Source: Buchnera aphidicola (Schlechtendalia peitan)
GTDB lineage: Bacteria; Pseudomonadota; Gammaproteobacteria; Enterobacterales; Enterobacteriaceae
NCBI GenBank assembly: GCA_039830055.1
Contig: CP140043.1
Location: 496,001-560,000 of the forward strand
Length of the DNA stretch: 64,000 bases
Reading direction: 5' to 3'
Each line of letters opens with the position of its first letter. The stretch's first letter is position 1. Shown here piece after piece: positions 1-8,974 of this stretch. Position numbers and translations under genes: made by a program. The notes under the pieces are model-generated. The model searched no databases. It had not been told where the DNA came from and saw only the letters and a program-made list of their open reading frames with translations.

Positions 1-454
1 CATTGACAGTAGCAATATTTTCATTTGGATAAATAAATAACCATTTCCAATCTAATGATACCACATTTATTTTTATTGGTTTATTATAAGAAAAAATTTG
101 TTTTCTAGGATCTAGATTATGAGAAGATTTCCATGATAATACAGAAAGTAAAATAATTAAAAAAATTGGAATTCCCCACACCAATAACTCAATAAAATAA
201 GAGTGTGACCAATTTGGTTTATAAGTAACATACACATTGTTTTCTCTATACTTTATTGTAAAAAATACTGTCATAAAAAATACCGGGATTACAATGCACA
301 ACATGGCTAAAAACGCAATAAATATTAAAAATTTTTGTTCTTCAGCAATAGTACCACTTGGTTGTAAAATTCCACCACTACATCCGAACAAAATACAAAT
401 AACATTTATTAATAAAAAATTTAAAATATACATACGACACTTTGAAAACTGCAT
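1..454 (-). CDS. cyoA: Cytochrome bo3 ubiquinol oxidase subunit II, 5' part
   Basis: Subunit II of the proton-pumping quinol oxidase of the inner membrane. Only the first 151 codons are present; the gene runs off the left edge. The start is the ATG at 454-452, with a GAGG ribosome site about 8 nt upstream. The protein opens with a lipoprotein signal ending at a lipobox Cys (ILFGC), followed by two membrane helices. The segments PNWSHS and SLDWKW, as in E. coli CyoA, are seen. E. coli has ampG and yajG between cyoA and bolA; both are gone here, leaving a divergent gap. The remaining cyo genes should lie just outside the window. Confidence 0.95.
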   Translation of the reverse strand, partial: MQFSKCRMYILNFLLINVICILFGCSGGILQPSGTIAEEQKFLIFIAFLAMLCIVIPVFFMTVFFTIKYRENNVYVTYKPNWSHSYFIELLVWGIPIFLIILLSVLSWKSSHNLDPRKQIFSYNKPIKINVVSLDWKWLFIYPNENIATVN

Positions 455-847
455 TTAAAAACCTCGATATTTAATCTCAAATTACAAAAAACACATTATT
501 TTAATAATTTTTGTTAACAATATTAAAATTTTAAAAAAATAATTTTACAATATATAAGCACTAAAAATTAAATCAAAATCTTTAAACATAGACATGTAAT
601 TAATAATATATTATATTTGACACCAATCAAAATCTATACTAAAAGACTTATTAAATTTAAAATTAGACTGAATACTAAAAATTATAAGACAAATTTTTTA
701 AATTCTATAAAAATATTAAATTCTAAAATAAATCAGATGTAACATAAAAGAACTTATAAAAAACATAAATATGTTATTTTATATTTGTAAATAACTGAAT
801 ATGTTTAAAACGTATAAAATTAATTAAAATAAAATAAAATTAAAAAA
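455..847. other. Gene-free divergent spacer between cyoA and bolA
   Basis: This very AT-rich stretch separates the divergent cyoA and bolA genes, so it must hold a promoter for each, but none can be picked with confidence. A TTGACA hexamer at 617-622 has no well-placed -10 partner. In E. coli this position carries ampG and yajG; no trace of either can be recognised. Confidence 0.6.
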
Positions 848-1162
848 ATGATTACAAAAATTATAAAAAATATATTAACATCAACATTTAATATACACAT
901 TATTACAGTTATAAATGAAAGTAAAAAACATAAATCATTTATTAGTAATTATTCACATTTTAAGATAATCATAGTAAGTAACGATTTTATTAAACATGAT
1001 TTATTAACAAGACATCAAAAAATATATTATATATTATCTACATATATCTCTAAATATAAAATTCATGGGATGGCATTGTATACATATACGATCTTTGAAT
1101 GGGAAAATAAGTTTAATAAAAATTTTAACTCTCCTATTTGTATAAGTACCGTAAAAATATAA
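848..1162 (+). CDS. bolA: BolA family protein
   Basis: Small alpha/beta protein of the BolA family. In other bacteria these partner monothiol glutaredoxins and affect iron-sulfur homeostasis and cell shape. The 104 residues match the length of E. coli BolA (105), with the conserved core ESKKHK...SHFKIIIVS, the RHQKIYYIL segment and the C-terminal HTYTIFEWE. The invariant His of the RHQ region, proposed to bind iron-sulfur clusters, is present. It precedes tig as in E. coli, with a 259-nt gap. No strong ribosome site is seen before the ATG. Confidence 0.9.
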   Translation: MITKIIKNILTSTFNIHIITVINESKKHKSFISNYSHFKIIIVSNDFIKHDLLTRHQKIYYILSTYISKYKIHGMALYTYTIFEWENKFNKNFNSPICISTVKI

Positions 1163-1421
1163 CAATTATCATTGTATTTAATAAAAACGATAATATATCA
1201 TTAAAAAAATGCAAAATTATGTATCTTTAATACATAAAAATATAAAATTATTTTAAATAACTGTTATTTAATATTTTAATTCCAATAAAAAATTTCTATT
1301 AAATATAATTTTTAATTAAATTTTAATATAATTAACACTTTTTAATTACAAACTGTTATAAACGCTCTATTGAAATAAAAATATTTAAACGTTTTCTTAA
1401 AAATATTTTTAAGGACATGTC

Positions 1422-2714
1422 ATGGAACTTGAAATTAAAAGAAATAAAAATTTACTACGAAATCTTAATATTACTATTTCAAATGACGTGATAAAAAGAT
1501 CAGTAAAACAGGAATTTATTACATTTAAAAAAAATATACATATCGATGGTTTTAGAAAAGGAAAAGTACCATTTCACATCTTAAAAAATAATTACGAAAA
1601 AAAAATTCAGAAAAATGTACTACAAAAACTAATACATAAATATTTTTTAGATAAAGTAAAAACAGAAAATTTCCATATCGCTGGGATGCCAAAATTTATC
1701 CTAAACAAATACGAAGAAGGAAAAAACTTTAATTTTTCAATAGAATTTGAAATATATCCAAAAATCGAACTAAATATAGATAATCTAAACATAAATGTTC
1801 CAGTAATTAACATTACTGAAAAAGATATTCAAAAAACAGCTTATAATTTTTTAAAAAAACAGAATTGGGAAGAAGTAAATAAACAAATAAAAAAAAATAA
1901 TAGAATTACTATTACTTGTATTAACCATGGTTCTAGCGACTATTTAAACAAATACAATTTATATAATTTTAGATTTATTATTGGAAAAAATGAAATTTTA
2001 CCAGAAATTGAAAAAAAAATATTTTCTAAAAAAGTTAATGAATCCTTTTTCACTAATATTGAATTTTCGAAATATCATTGCGAAAAAAACATAGCAGGAA
2101 AAACAATTACAACAGAAATAACTATAACAAAAGTTGAACAACTCAAAGATGAATCATTAAAAAATCATCATAATTCTAGACTAGACTTGAAACCAGAACA
2201 ATATAAAACTATTCAAAATTTGTTAAGAAATCAAGCAAAAATAATCATTAAAGACCATATTAAAACACAAATAATAGAATATTTAACACAATTTAATCCT
2301 ATAGATATTCCATCTATATTAATACAAAATTCGTTTTCCATTTTGCAGTCACAAAATATTAATTCATATAACAAACATGGATGTAATATTTTTAAAACTA
2401 TTTTTCAACAAAATTTACTTTTAAAAGCTGAAAAACAAGTATGCACTAAAATCTTTTTAAAACAATTTATAAAAAAATATTCTTTAAAACCTAATATACA
2501 AACAATACAACTACTAATAAAAGATATGTCAATATCTAACAATTATACTGAACAGCTAATTAAATTATATAATAGCAATAAAAATGTCAGACAATATTTT
2601 AATAATGTTGATTTAGAACAACAAGTAATATCTAAATGCTTAGAACAAGCGACTAAAAATAAAACACAATATAACTTTTATAAAGCAGTCAATCTACTAT
2701 GCACTAAAAATTAA
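1422..2714 (+). CDS. tig: Trigger factor, ribosome-associated chaperone
   Basis: Binds L23 at the ribosome exit tunnel and shields nascent chains. The ribosome-docking signature GFRKGKVP lies at residues 43-50 of the N-terminal domain. The FKBP-like middle domain, roughly residues 150-245, is strongly diverged. The C-terminal chaperone arms complete 430 residues (E. coli 432). AAGGA precedes the ATG by about 8 nt. It sits upstream of clpP-clpX-lon as in E. coli. The first 130 residues are the best conserved; the rest is rich in Lys, Asn and Ile from AT pressure, so isomerase activity is doubtful. Confidence 0.96.
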   Translation: MELEIKRNKNLLRNLNITISNDVIKRSVKQEFITFKKNIHIDGFRKGKVPFHILKNNYEKKIQKNVLQKLIHKYFLDKVKTENFHIAGMPKFILNKYEEGKNFNFSIEFEIYPKIELNIDNLNINVPVINITEKDIQKTAYNFLKKQNWEEVNKQIKKNNRITITCINHGSSDYLNKYNLYNFRFIIGKNEILPEIEKKIFSKKVNESFFTNIEFSKYHCEKNIAGKTITTEITITKVEQLKDESLKNHHNSRLDLKPEQYKTIQNLLRNQAKIIIKDHIKTQIIEYLTQFNPIDIPSILIQNSFSILQSQNINSYNKHGCNIFKTIFQQNLLLKAEKQVCTKIFLKQFIKKYSLKPNIQTIQLLIKDMSISNNYTEQLIKLYNSNKNVRQYFNNVDLEQQVISKCLEQATKNKTQYNFYKAVNLLCTKN

Positions 2715-2940
2715 TAACATTTAATGAATTAGTAAATTTTAAATGACATATAATATTTAAATTATATTCAACAATGTTTCTATAAGTAACATTACACACT
2801 TACTTATAAATTTAAAAAAAGTAAAAATATTTTTTATAGAACATTTAAAAAACAAGTATATAAAATATCTCATTAAAGATTGTACTATATTAGCAATACT
2901 ATAGTGCGATTATTAATTTGAAAAACACTGGAGATAAATA

Positions 2941-3561
2941 ATGCTATATAATAAAATAAATAAAAAAAAAAATAATAAGTTATTAATACCTATGGTAGTA
3001 GAAAATACTTTGTATGGAGAAAGATCGTATGATATATATTCAAGATTACTAAAAGAAAGAATAGTCTTTTTAACTGGAACTATTGAAGATAATACAGCTA
3101 ACTCTATAGTAGCGCAAATTTTATTTCTAGAATTTGAAAACCCAGAAAAAGATATTTATATATATATAAATTCTCCGGGGGGAGCAATTTCATCAGGTAT
3201 GTCTATTTACGATACTATGCAATTTGTAGCACCTAATATTAATACAATTTGTATAGGACAAGCCTGTTCGATGGCTGCATTAATTTTATCTGCAGGAAAA
3301 AAAGGGAAACGATTTTGTTTACCTAATTCTCGTATTATGATACATCAACCATTAGGCGGATGCAATGGGCAAGCTTCAGATATCGAAATTCATGCTAGAG
3401 AAATTTTAACAATCAAAAAAATAGTAAATGAACTGCTTTCTATACATACTGGAAAGAAATTAAAAAAAATAGAACAAGATACTGAAAGAGATCGTTTTTT
3501 ATCCGCTGTAGAAGCAATCGAATACGGATTAATTGATTCTATCTTACATCATCGAACATAA
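2941..3561 (+). CDS. clpP: ATP-dependent Clp protease proteolytic subunit
   Basis: Serine peptidase that forms the two-ring barrel capped by ClpX. The catalytic triad is visible: Ser110 in GQACSM, His135 in IHQPLGG and Asp184 in ERDRF. Length is 206 residues (E. coli 207). GGAG lies about 7 nt before the ATG. The N-terminal propeptide region contains an 11-A tract (2962-2972) that reads in frame as Lys and Asn codons. clpX follows after 110 nt, so the two are probably co-transcribed. Confidence 0.98.
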   Translation: MLYNKINKKKNNKLLIPMVVENTLYGERSYDIYSRLLKERIVFLTGTIEDNTANSIVAQILFLEFENPEKDIYIYINSPGGAISSGMSIYDTMQFVAPNINTICIGQACSMAALILSAGKKGKRFCLPNSRIMIHQPLGGCNGQASDIEIHAREILTIKKIVNELLSIHTGKKLKKIEQDTERDRFLSAVEAIEYGLIDSILHHRT

Positions 3562-3671
3562 ATTTTTCTTAAAAAATCTAACATTAATATATCATTATTA
3601 ATACTATAATTATGAAATAAAAAACTTACAATATTTTCATTGTATGTCATTAAATTACGTAAGGAAAACTA

Positions 3672-4928
3672 ATGACAGATAATATTAAAAATAATAATAA
3701 AACATTATTATTTTGTTCTTTTTGCGGAAAAAACCAAAAAGAAGTTAAAAAACTAATAGCTGGGCCATCAGTTTATATCTGTGATGAATGTATAAATTTA
3801 TGTAATAATATTATTTTTAAGGAAACAGAACATGAAATATCTAATAACAATGAAACATATAATGTCCCGATTCCTCATGAAATTAAAAAATATCTAGACA
3901 ACTATGTAATAGGGCAAAATAATACCAAAAAAATTTTATCAGTAGCAGTATATAACCATTATAAAAGAACTCAAAATTTAAAATCAGATATTGAACTAAA
4001 AAAAAGTAATGTTTTACTTGTTGGACCAACAGGAAGTGGAAAAACATTACTTGCAGAAACATTAGCAAAATGTCTTAACGTTCCATTTGCTATAACTGAT
4101 GCTACTACGTTAACAGAAGCTGGATACGTAGGAGAAGACGTCGAAAACGTTATTCAAAAATTATTAATAACATGTAATTATAATATAAAAATAGCAGAAC
4201 GCGGAATCATCTATATAGACGAAATAGATAAAATCTCTAGAAAATCTGAAAATCCATCTATAACTCGAGATGTTTCTGGAGAGGGTGTACAACAATCTTT
4301 ATTAAAGTTAATTGAAGGTACTATAGCTTCAGTTCCTATGCAAGGTGGAAGGAAACATCCACAACAAGAATTTTTAAAAGTAAACACTGCTCAAATTTTA
4401 TTCATATGTGGAGGAACATTTTTTGGATTAGACAAAATAATTTCTAAAAGAATAGAAAAAAAAGCAGAAATTGGATTTAATGCAAAAATAAAAAAGTATA
4501 AAAAACAACATAAAGAAGATAAATTATTACAAAACATAGAGCCTGAAGATTTAATTAAATTTGGATTGATTCCAGAATTTATTGGACGATTACCTATACT
4601 TACAACATTAAGTAAACTAAATGAGATAGAATTAACAGAAATATTATGTAAACCTAAAAATGCCTTAATAAAACAATATCAAACGTTATTTGAAAATGAA
4701 GGAGTAAAACTAACGTTCTACAATGAAGCAATTAAATGTATAGCAAAAAAAGCAGTAAATAGAAAAACAGGCGCAAGGGGATTACGCTCTATTGTAGAAT
4801 CCATTTTACTAAATACAATGTATGACTTGCCTTCTATTAAAAATGTCGAACAAGTATTAATTAATAAATGTGTAGTTAACGGTAAATTACAACCAAAAAT
4901 AATTTATAAGAAAAATAATTCAAAATAA
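3672..4928 (+). CDS. clpX: Clp protease ATPase and unfoldase subunit
   Basis: AAA+ unfoldase that feeds tagged substrates into ClpP. It has an N-terminal C4 zinc-binding domain (Cys15, Cys18, Cys37, Cys40), Walker A GPTGSGKT at 118-125, pore loop GYVGED from 151, Walker B with Asp183-Glu184, and the GGRKHP (RKH) loop near 225-230. The ClpP-docking IGF loop is intact at 267-269, so a ClpXP complex is expected. Length is 418 residues (E. coli 424). AAGGAAA precedes the ATG. Confidence 0.98.
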   Translation: MTDNIKNNNKTLLFCSFCGKNQKEVKKLIAGPSVYICDECINLCNNIIFKETEHEISNNNETYNVPIPHEIKKYLDNYVIGQNNTKKILSVAVYNHYKRTQNLKSDIELKKSNVLLVGPTGSGKTLLAETLAKCLNVPFAITDATTLTEAGYVGEDVENVIQKLLITCNYNIKIAERGIIYIDEIDKISRKSENPSITRDVSGEGVQQSLLKLIEGTIASVPMQGGRKHPQQEFLKVNTAQILFICGGTFFGLDKIISKRIEKKAEIGFNAKIKKYKKQHKEDKLLQNIEPEDLIKFGLIPEFIGRLPILTTLSKLNEIELTEILCKPKNALIKQYQTLFENEGVKLTFYNEAIKCIAKKAVNRKTGARGLRSIVESILLNTMYDLPSIKNVEQVLINKCVVNGKLQPKIIYKKNNSK

Positions 4929-5006
4929 ACATCTAGTGAATATTTTGAAATTACTTAATGTTTATAAAAATGATATTTTCCACTTTATTATCTTAACTTT
5001 TTAGAA

Positions 5007-5030
5007 TTGAATATCGGATTTTAATTCCAC
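5007..5030 (+). promoter_or_regulatory. Possible heat-shock (sigma-32) promoter of lon
   Basis: TTGAAT at 5007-5012 is followed after about 15 nt by CCAC at 5027-5030, resembling a degraded sigma-32 promoter (consensus CTTGAA and CCCCAT). It sits about 100 nt before the lon start. E. coli lon is a sigma-32 gene. The match is partial, and such hexamers occur by chance in AT-rich DNA. Confidence 0.2.
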
Positions 5031-5124
5031 AACACTCAAGCTTACCGTAGTTTTAAACTACAAATTGATAGCTCAATATAAGTTTTAAAATTTTAAAATA
5101 TTATTGAAACTAAGAGAGAGTTTT

Positions 5125-7467
5125 ATGAATCCAGAACATTCTAAATGTGTCGAAATTCCTGTTTTGCCATTGCGAGACGTAGTAGTTTATCCATATATGG
5201 TGATTCCATTATTCGTGGGAAGAGACAAATCTATAAAATGCATTGAAGCATCTATAACTAATGATAAAAAAATTATGTTAGTTGCACAAAGAGAAGCAGA
5301 GATCGATGATCCTACTACAAACGACTTATTTACAGTTGGAACAACTGCTTCTATATTACAAACATTAAAACTACCTGATGGAACAGTAAAAGTACTAGTA
5401 GAGGGATTACAGCGTGCAAATATAAAAACTTTAAAAAATAATGGAGATTATTTTATTGCACAAATTGAACCTATTATTACTCCAAATATTTCTAAAAAAG
5501 AACAAATTGTACTAATTCGAGCTACTTTAAATCAATTTGAAACATATGTAAAATTAAATAAAAAAATTTCATCAGAAATACTAAATTCTCTCTCTAATAT
5601 AGATAATGCGGCACAATTATCCGATACAATTGCTACACATATGCCATTAAAATTATCTGAAAAACAATCTATTCTAGAAATATATCATGTTAATGACCGA
5701 TTAGAACACTTAATGGCAATTATGGAATCAGAAATTGATTTATTAAACATAGAAAAACGTATTCGAAATCGAGTTAAAAAACAAATGGAAAAAAGTCAAA
5801 GAGAATACTATTTAAACGAACAAATGAAAGCAATTCAAAAAGAATTAGGAGAAATGGATAATACATTAGACGAACACGAACTTTTAAAAAGAAAAATAAA
5901 TTCTGCTAAAATGCCAAAGGATGTGAAAGAAAAAACAAAATCTGAACTTAATAAATTAAAAATGATGTCACCTATGTCTGCTGAAGCTACTGTAGTGAGA
6001 AGTTACATAGATTGGATGTTGCAAATTCCTTGGAATAAACGAAGCAAAATAAAAAAAAATTTAAAAGAAGCGAAAATTATTCTCGATTTAGATCATTTTG
6101 GACTAGAAAAAGTAAAAGAACGAATTTTAGAATATTTAGCTGTTCAAAGTAGAATTAGCAAAATGAAAGGACCTATATTATGTTTAGTAGGACCACCTGG
6201 AGTAGGAAAAACATCTTTAGGTAAATCCATAGCACGAGCTACTGGAAGAAAATATATTAGAATGGCATTAGGTGGGATCAGAGATGAAGCTGAAATCCGG
6301 GGGCATAGAAAAACATATATAGGTTCTATGCCTGGAAAATTAATTCAAAAAATTGCAAAAACAGGAGTAAAAAATCCACTATTTTTATTAGATGAAATAG
6401 ACAAAATGTCCTATGATATGCGAATAGATCCAACTTCTGCTTTATTAGAAGTTTTAGATCCAGAACAAAATGTTACTTTTAACGATCATTATTTAGAAAT
6501 AGATTATGATCTTTCTGAAGTCATGTTTATTGCTACTTCTAATTCTATAAATATCCCTGCACCTTTACTTGATAGAATGGAAATTATAAAAATTTCTGGT
6601 TATACTGAAGATGAAAAATTAAATATTGCTAAATCTTATTTAAAATCTAAACAAATTAAAAGAAACGCTTTAAAAAATAATGAATTAATAATAGAAGACT
6701 CTTCTATCATTAATATTATTCGATATTATACACGTGAGGCTGGAGTAAGAAATCTTGAACGAGAATTATCAAAAATATGTCGAAAATGTGTAAAAAGTTT
6801 AGTTTTAGATAAAACACTCAATCAAATACACGTAAACAATGAAAACTTAAATTATTATCTTGGCGTTCAACGATTTAACTATGGGAAAATTATTGATAAA
6901 AATCAAATTGGTCAAGTCATCGGATTAGCTTGGACTGAAGTTGGAGGAGAATTATTAACTATCGAAGCTGCTTGTATATCAGGAAAGGGAAAACTAATCT
7001 ATACAGGATCTTTAGGAGAAGTAATGCAAGAATCTATTCAAGCTGCTCTTACTGTAGTTCGATCACATGCACATAAATTAGGAATTAAAAATAATTTTCA
7101 TGAAAAACATGATATTCATGTTCACGTTCCAGAAGGAGCTACTCCAAAAGACGGCCCAAGTGCAGGTATTGCTATGTGTACAGCAATAGTTTCATGTTTA
7201 ACAAATAATCCAGTGCGATCAGACATAGCTATGACTGGAGAAATAACTCTAAGAGGACAAATTTTAACTATAGGCGGGTTAAAAGAAAAATTACTGGCAG
7301 CTCATCGGGGGGGTATTAAAAAAGTATTAATTCCTTATGAAAATAAAAAAGATTTAGAAGAAATTCCTAAAAATATTCTTTCAAATATTTGTATTCATCC
7401 AGTAAAATATATTGAAGAAGTATTACAATTATCTCTAGAACTCGAGCCTTATAATCTAAAAAAATAA
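5125..7467 (+). CDS. lon: Lon ATP-dependent protease
   Basis: Soluble AAA+ protease that degrades misfolded and regulatory proteins. Numbering from the ATG at 5125 matches E. coli exactly: Walker A GPPGVGKT at 356-363, catalytic Ser679 in KDGPSAG and Lys722 in GGLKEK. An in-frame TTG at 5104 would add seven residues, but the ATG follows a GAGAGAG ribosome site and its product begins MNPEHS like the E. coli protein (MNPERS). The protein is 780 residues (E. coli 784). It is among the best conserved proteins of the window. Confidence 0.98.
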   Translation: MNPEHSKCVEIPVLPLRDVVVYPYMVIPLFVGRDKSIKCIEASITNDKKIMLVAQREAEIDDPTTNDLFTVGTTASILQTLKLPDGTVKVLVEGLQRANIKTLKNNGDYFIAQIEPIITPNISKKEQIVLIRATLNQFETYVKLNKKISSEILNSLSNIDNAAQLSDTIATHMPLKLSEKQSILEIYHVNDRLEHLMAIMESEIDLLNIEKRIRNRVKKQMEKSQREYYLNEQMKAIQKELGEMDNTLDEHELLKRKINSAKMPKDVKEKTKSELNKLKMMSPMSAEATVVRSYIDWMLQIPWNKRSKIKKNLKEAKIILDLDHFGLEKVKERILEYLAVQSRISKMKGPILCLVGPPGVGKTSLGKSIARATGRKYIRMALGGIRDEAEIRGHRKTYIGSMPGKLIQKIAKTGVKNPLFLLDEIDKMSYDMRIDPTSALLEVLDPEQNVTFNDHYLEIDYDLSEVMFIATSNSINIPAPLLDRMEIIKISGYTEDEKLNIAKSYLKSKQIKRNALKNNELIIEDSSIINIIRYYTREAGVRNLERELSKICRKCVKSLVLDKTLNQIHVNNENLNYYLGVQRFNYGKIIDKNQIGQVIGLAWTEVGGELLTIEAACISGKGKLIYTGSLGEVMQESIQAALTVVRSHAHKLGIKNNFHEKHDIHVHVPEGATPKDGPSAGIAMCTAIVSCLTNNPVRSDIAMTGEITLRGQILTIGGLKEKLLAAHRGGIKKVLIPYENKKDLEEIPKNILSNICIHPVKYIEEVLQLSLELEPYNLKK

Positions 7468-7502
7468 AATTATCTTATAAAATATTTATAACTTATAAAA
7501 AA

Positions 7503-7536
7503 GACTGGCAAAACATCGATAACGTTATTGCCAGTC
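7503..7536 (-). terminator. Hairpin downstream of lon, terminator-like on the minus strand
   Basis: A perfect 9-bp inverted repeat (7503-7511 with 7528-7536) extends to 12 bp across a one-base bulge. On the minus strand the stem is followed by TTTTTT; on the plus strand it is preceded by six A and followed by no T run. It may end lon transcripts weakly, or be the leftover terminator of the lost hupB gene, which separates lon and ppiD in E. coli. Confidence 0.5.
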
Positions 7537-7599
7537 AATATGAATATAACCTTAATAAAAACAATATTAAATTGGTAAAGACCTACGAAATCAATCATA

Positions 7600-8688
7600 A
7601 TGATTAAAAAAAAAATAAAGTTAATATTTTATAATACAATGATATTGTTATTCTTAATAATAATGATTTTTTCATTGACTATAACAAAAACAAATTATTA
7701 TTCATTAAAAGATAAGCAAACATATATTATAAAAATTAATCATGAAAAAATTAGTTTAGATAAATTTAAACAAAGATATATCATAGAATTAATAAATAAT
7801 AATATTAATTTAAACAATTTAAAACCATCAATAAAAATAGTTTATAAAAATAAAATATATAACAAAGTAATATCAGATATTATTTATGAAACATTACTGA
7901 AACAATATGTACAAAAATTAAATATCTCCATACAAAACTCTGATGTTAAAAACTATATCTATAATCAAAAAATTTTTCAAAATAATAAAGTTTTTAATAT
8001 ACAAAAATATCATTATTTTCTAAATACATTAAACATCAGCTCACAAGAATACATAAATACAATTAAAACAGAGTTAAAAATAAATAAATTTATTTCCTCT
8101 ATTTCTAATTCAATGTTTATTTTAAAAAATGAAATTGATAATTCTATTAATTCACTATCACAAATCAGATTAATTCAAGTAGCACCTATACAAATACCAC
8201 ATACTTATCCAAATCTTATAAATACACATAAAAAAATAATAAAAAATCAATATAAACATGACAATTTTAGATCTTTTACTAAACAAAAAAATATAAACTA
8301 TTTTTTGATATCTAAAAAAATAATATACGAATTAAATCATGGATCTAAAATTTTATTCAACAAAATGCATCTCAAATTTCAAAAACCTCAATTAGTTTCA
8401 CAATTTTCAAGAAATAAATTAAGCAAGTTAATCTTTAATCTTCCACATCCAAAAAAAAATAAAAATATTTATTTTAGTATTATTAAAAACAGAAATACCG
8501 TATTTCTAGTTAAGTTTTACAAAATAATACATATACGTTTTTCTACACAACAAAAAAAAATTATTACATCGCAATTACTTAAATATAATTTAGAAATGGT
8601 ATTAAATTCTATTTTCAAAAACTTGTATACACAAGCTAATATTTCATACAATGATCTATTTAATCTTAAAAATATTTTTGAATATTAA
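7600..8688 (+). CDS. ppiD: PpiD-like periplasmic membrane-anchored chaperone, shortened
   Basis: In E. coli, PpiD is an inner-membrane-anchored periplasmic chaperone of about 623 residues with a central parvulin domain. This gene encodes 362. An N-terminal membrane helix (about residues 12-30) and the SurA-like N-terminal domain are recognisable, including the stretch around FNIQKYHYFLNTLN, which aligns with E. coli PpiD. No parvulin-type isomerase domain can be recognised in the middle; the remainder is Lys/Asn/Ile-rich. Position after lon, and before mdlA on the same strand, agrees with Buchnera gene order. The first codons include a 10-A run, in frame. It may work as a holdase only or be decaying. 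Confidence 0.8.
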   Translation: MIKKKIKLIFYNTMILLFLIIMIFSLTITKTNYYSLKDKQTYIIKINHEKISLDKFKQRYIIELINNNINLNNLKPSIKIVYKNKIYNKVISDIIYETLLKQYVQKLNISIQNSDVKNYIYNQKIFQNNKVFNIQKYHYFLNTLNISSQEYINTIKTELKINKFISSISNSMFILKNEIDNSINSLSQIRLIQVAPIQIPHTYPNLINTHKKIIKNQYKHDNFRSFTKQKNINYFLISKKIIYELNHGSKILFNKMHLKFQKPQLVSQFSRNKLSKLIFNLPHPKKNKNIYFSIIKNRNTVFLVKFYKIIHIRFSTQQKKIITSQLLKYNLEMVLNSIFKNLYTQANISYNDLFNLKNIFEY

Positions 8689-8974
8689 AAATATGATGTT
8701 TTTACATACCATATTTATGTAATTTTTTATAAAATAAATACCAAAAAATATCTAAATCACTAAATATAACAATACTAAAATTCATAAATGCATAAACATC
8801 TACATGTTAATATCTTATTTTAAATTATTTATAAAAATGAAATATAGTAAAATTTTTTCAAAAACTATTAATCTAAAATTAATTAGTTATACAATAAATA
8901 TCAAATAATATTAAAAATGTTTCATGAGCTACATTTATAAATAAGTACTTGTTACCTGACTACTAGGATATTTT

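Noticed and set aside
237..458. Plus-strand open frame of 73 codons at the left edge
   Set aside because: It is antisense to cyoA, whose minus-strand translation matches CyoA clearly.
617..640. TTGACA and TATACT as a bolA promoter
   Set aside because: The spacer is only 12 nt; at 17 nt the -10 is TAAAAG. In DNA this AT-rich such hexamers are expected by chance.
5104..5124. TTG start adding seven residues to Lon
   Set aside because: The ATG at 5125 has the ribosome site and matches the E. coli N-terminus.
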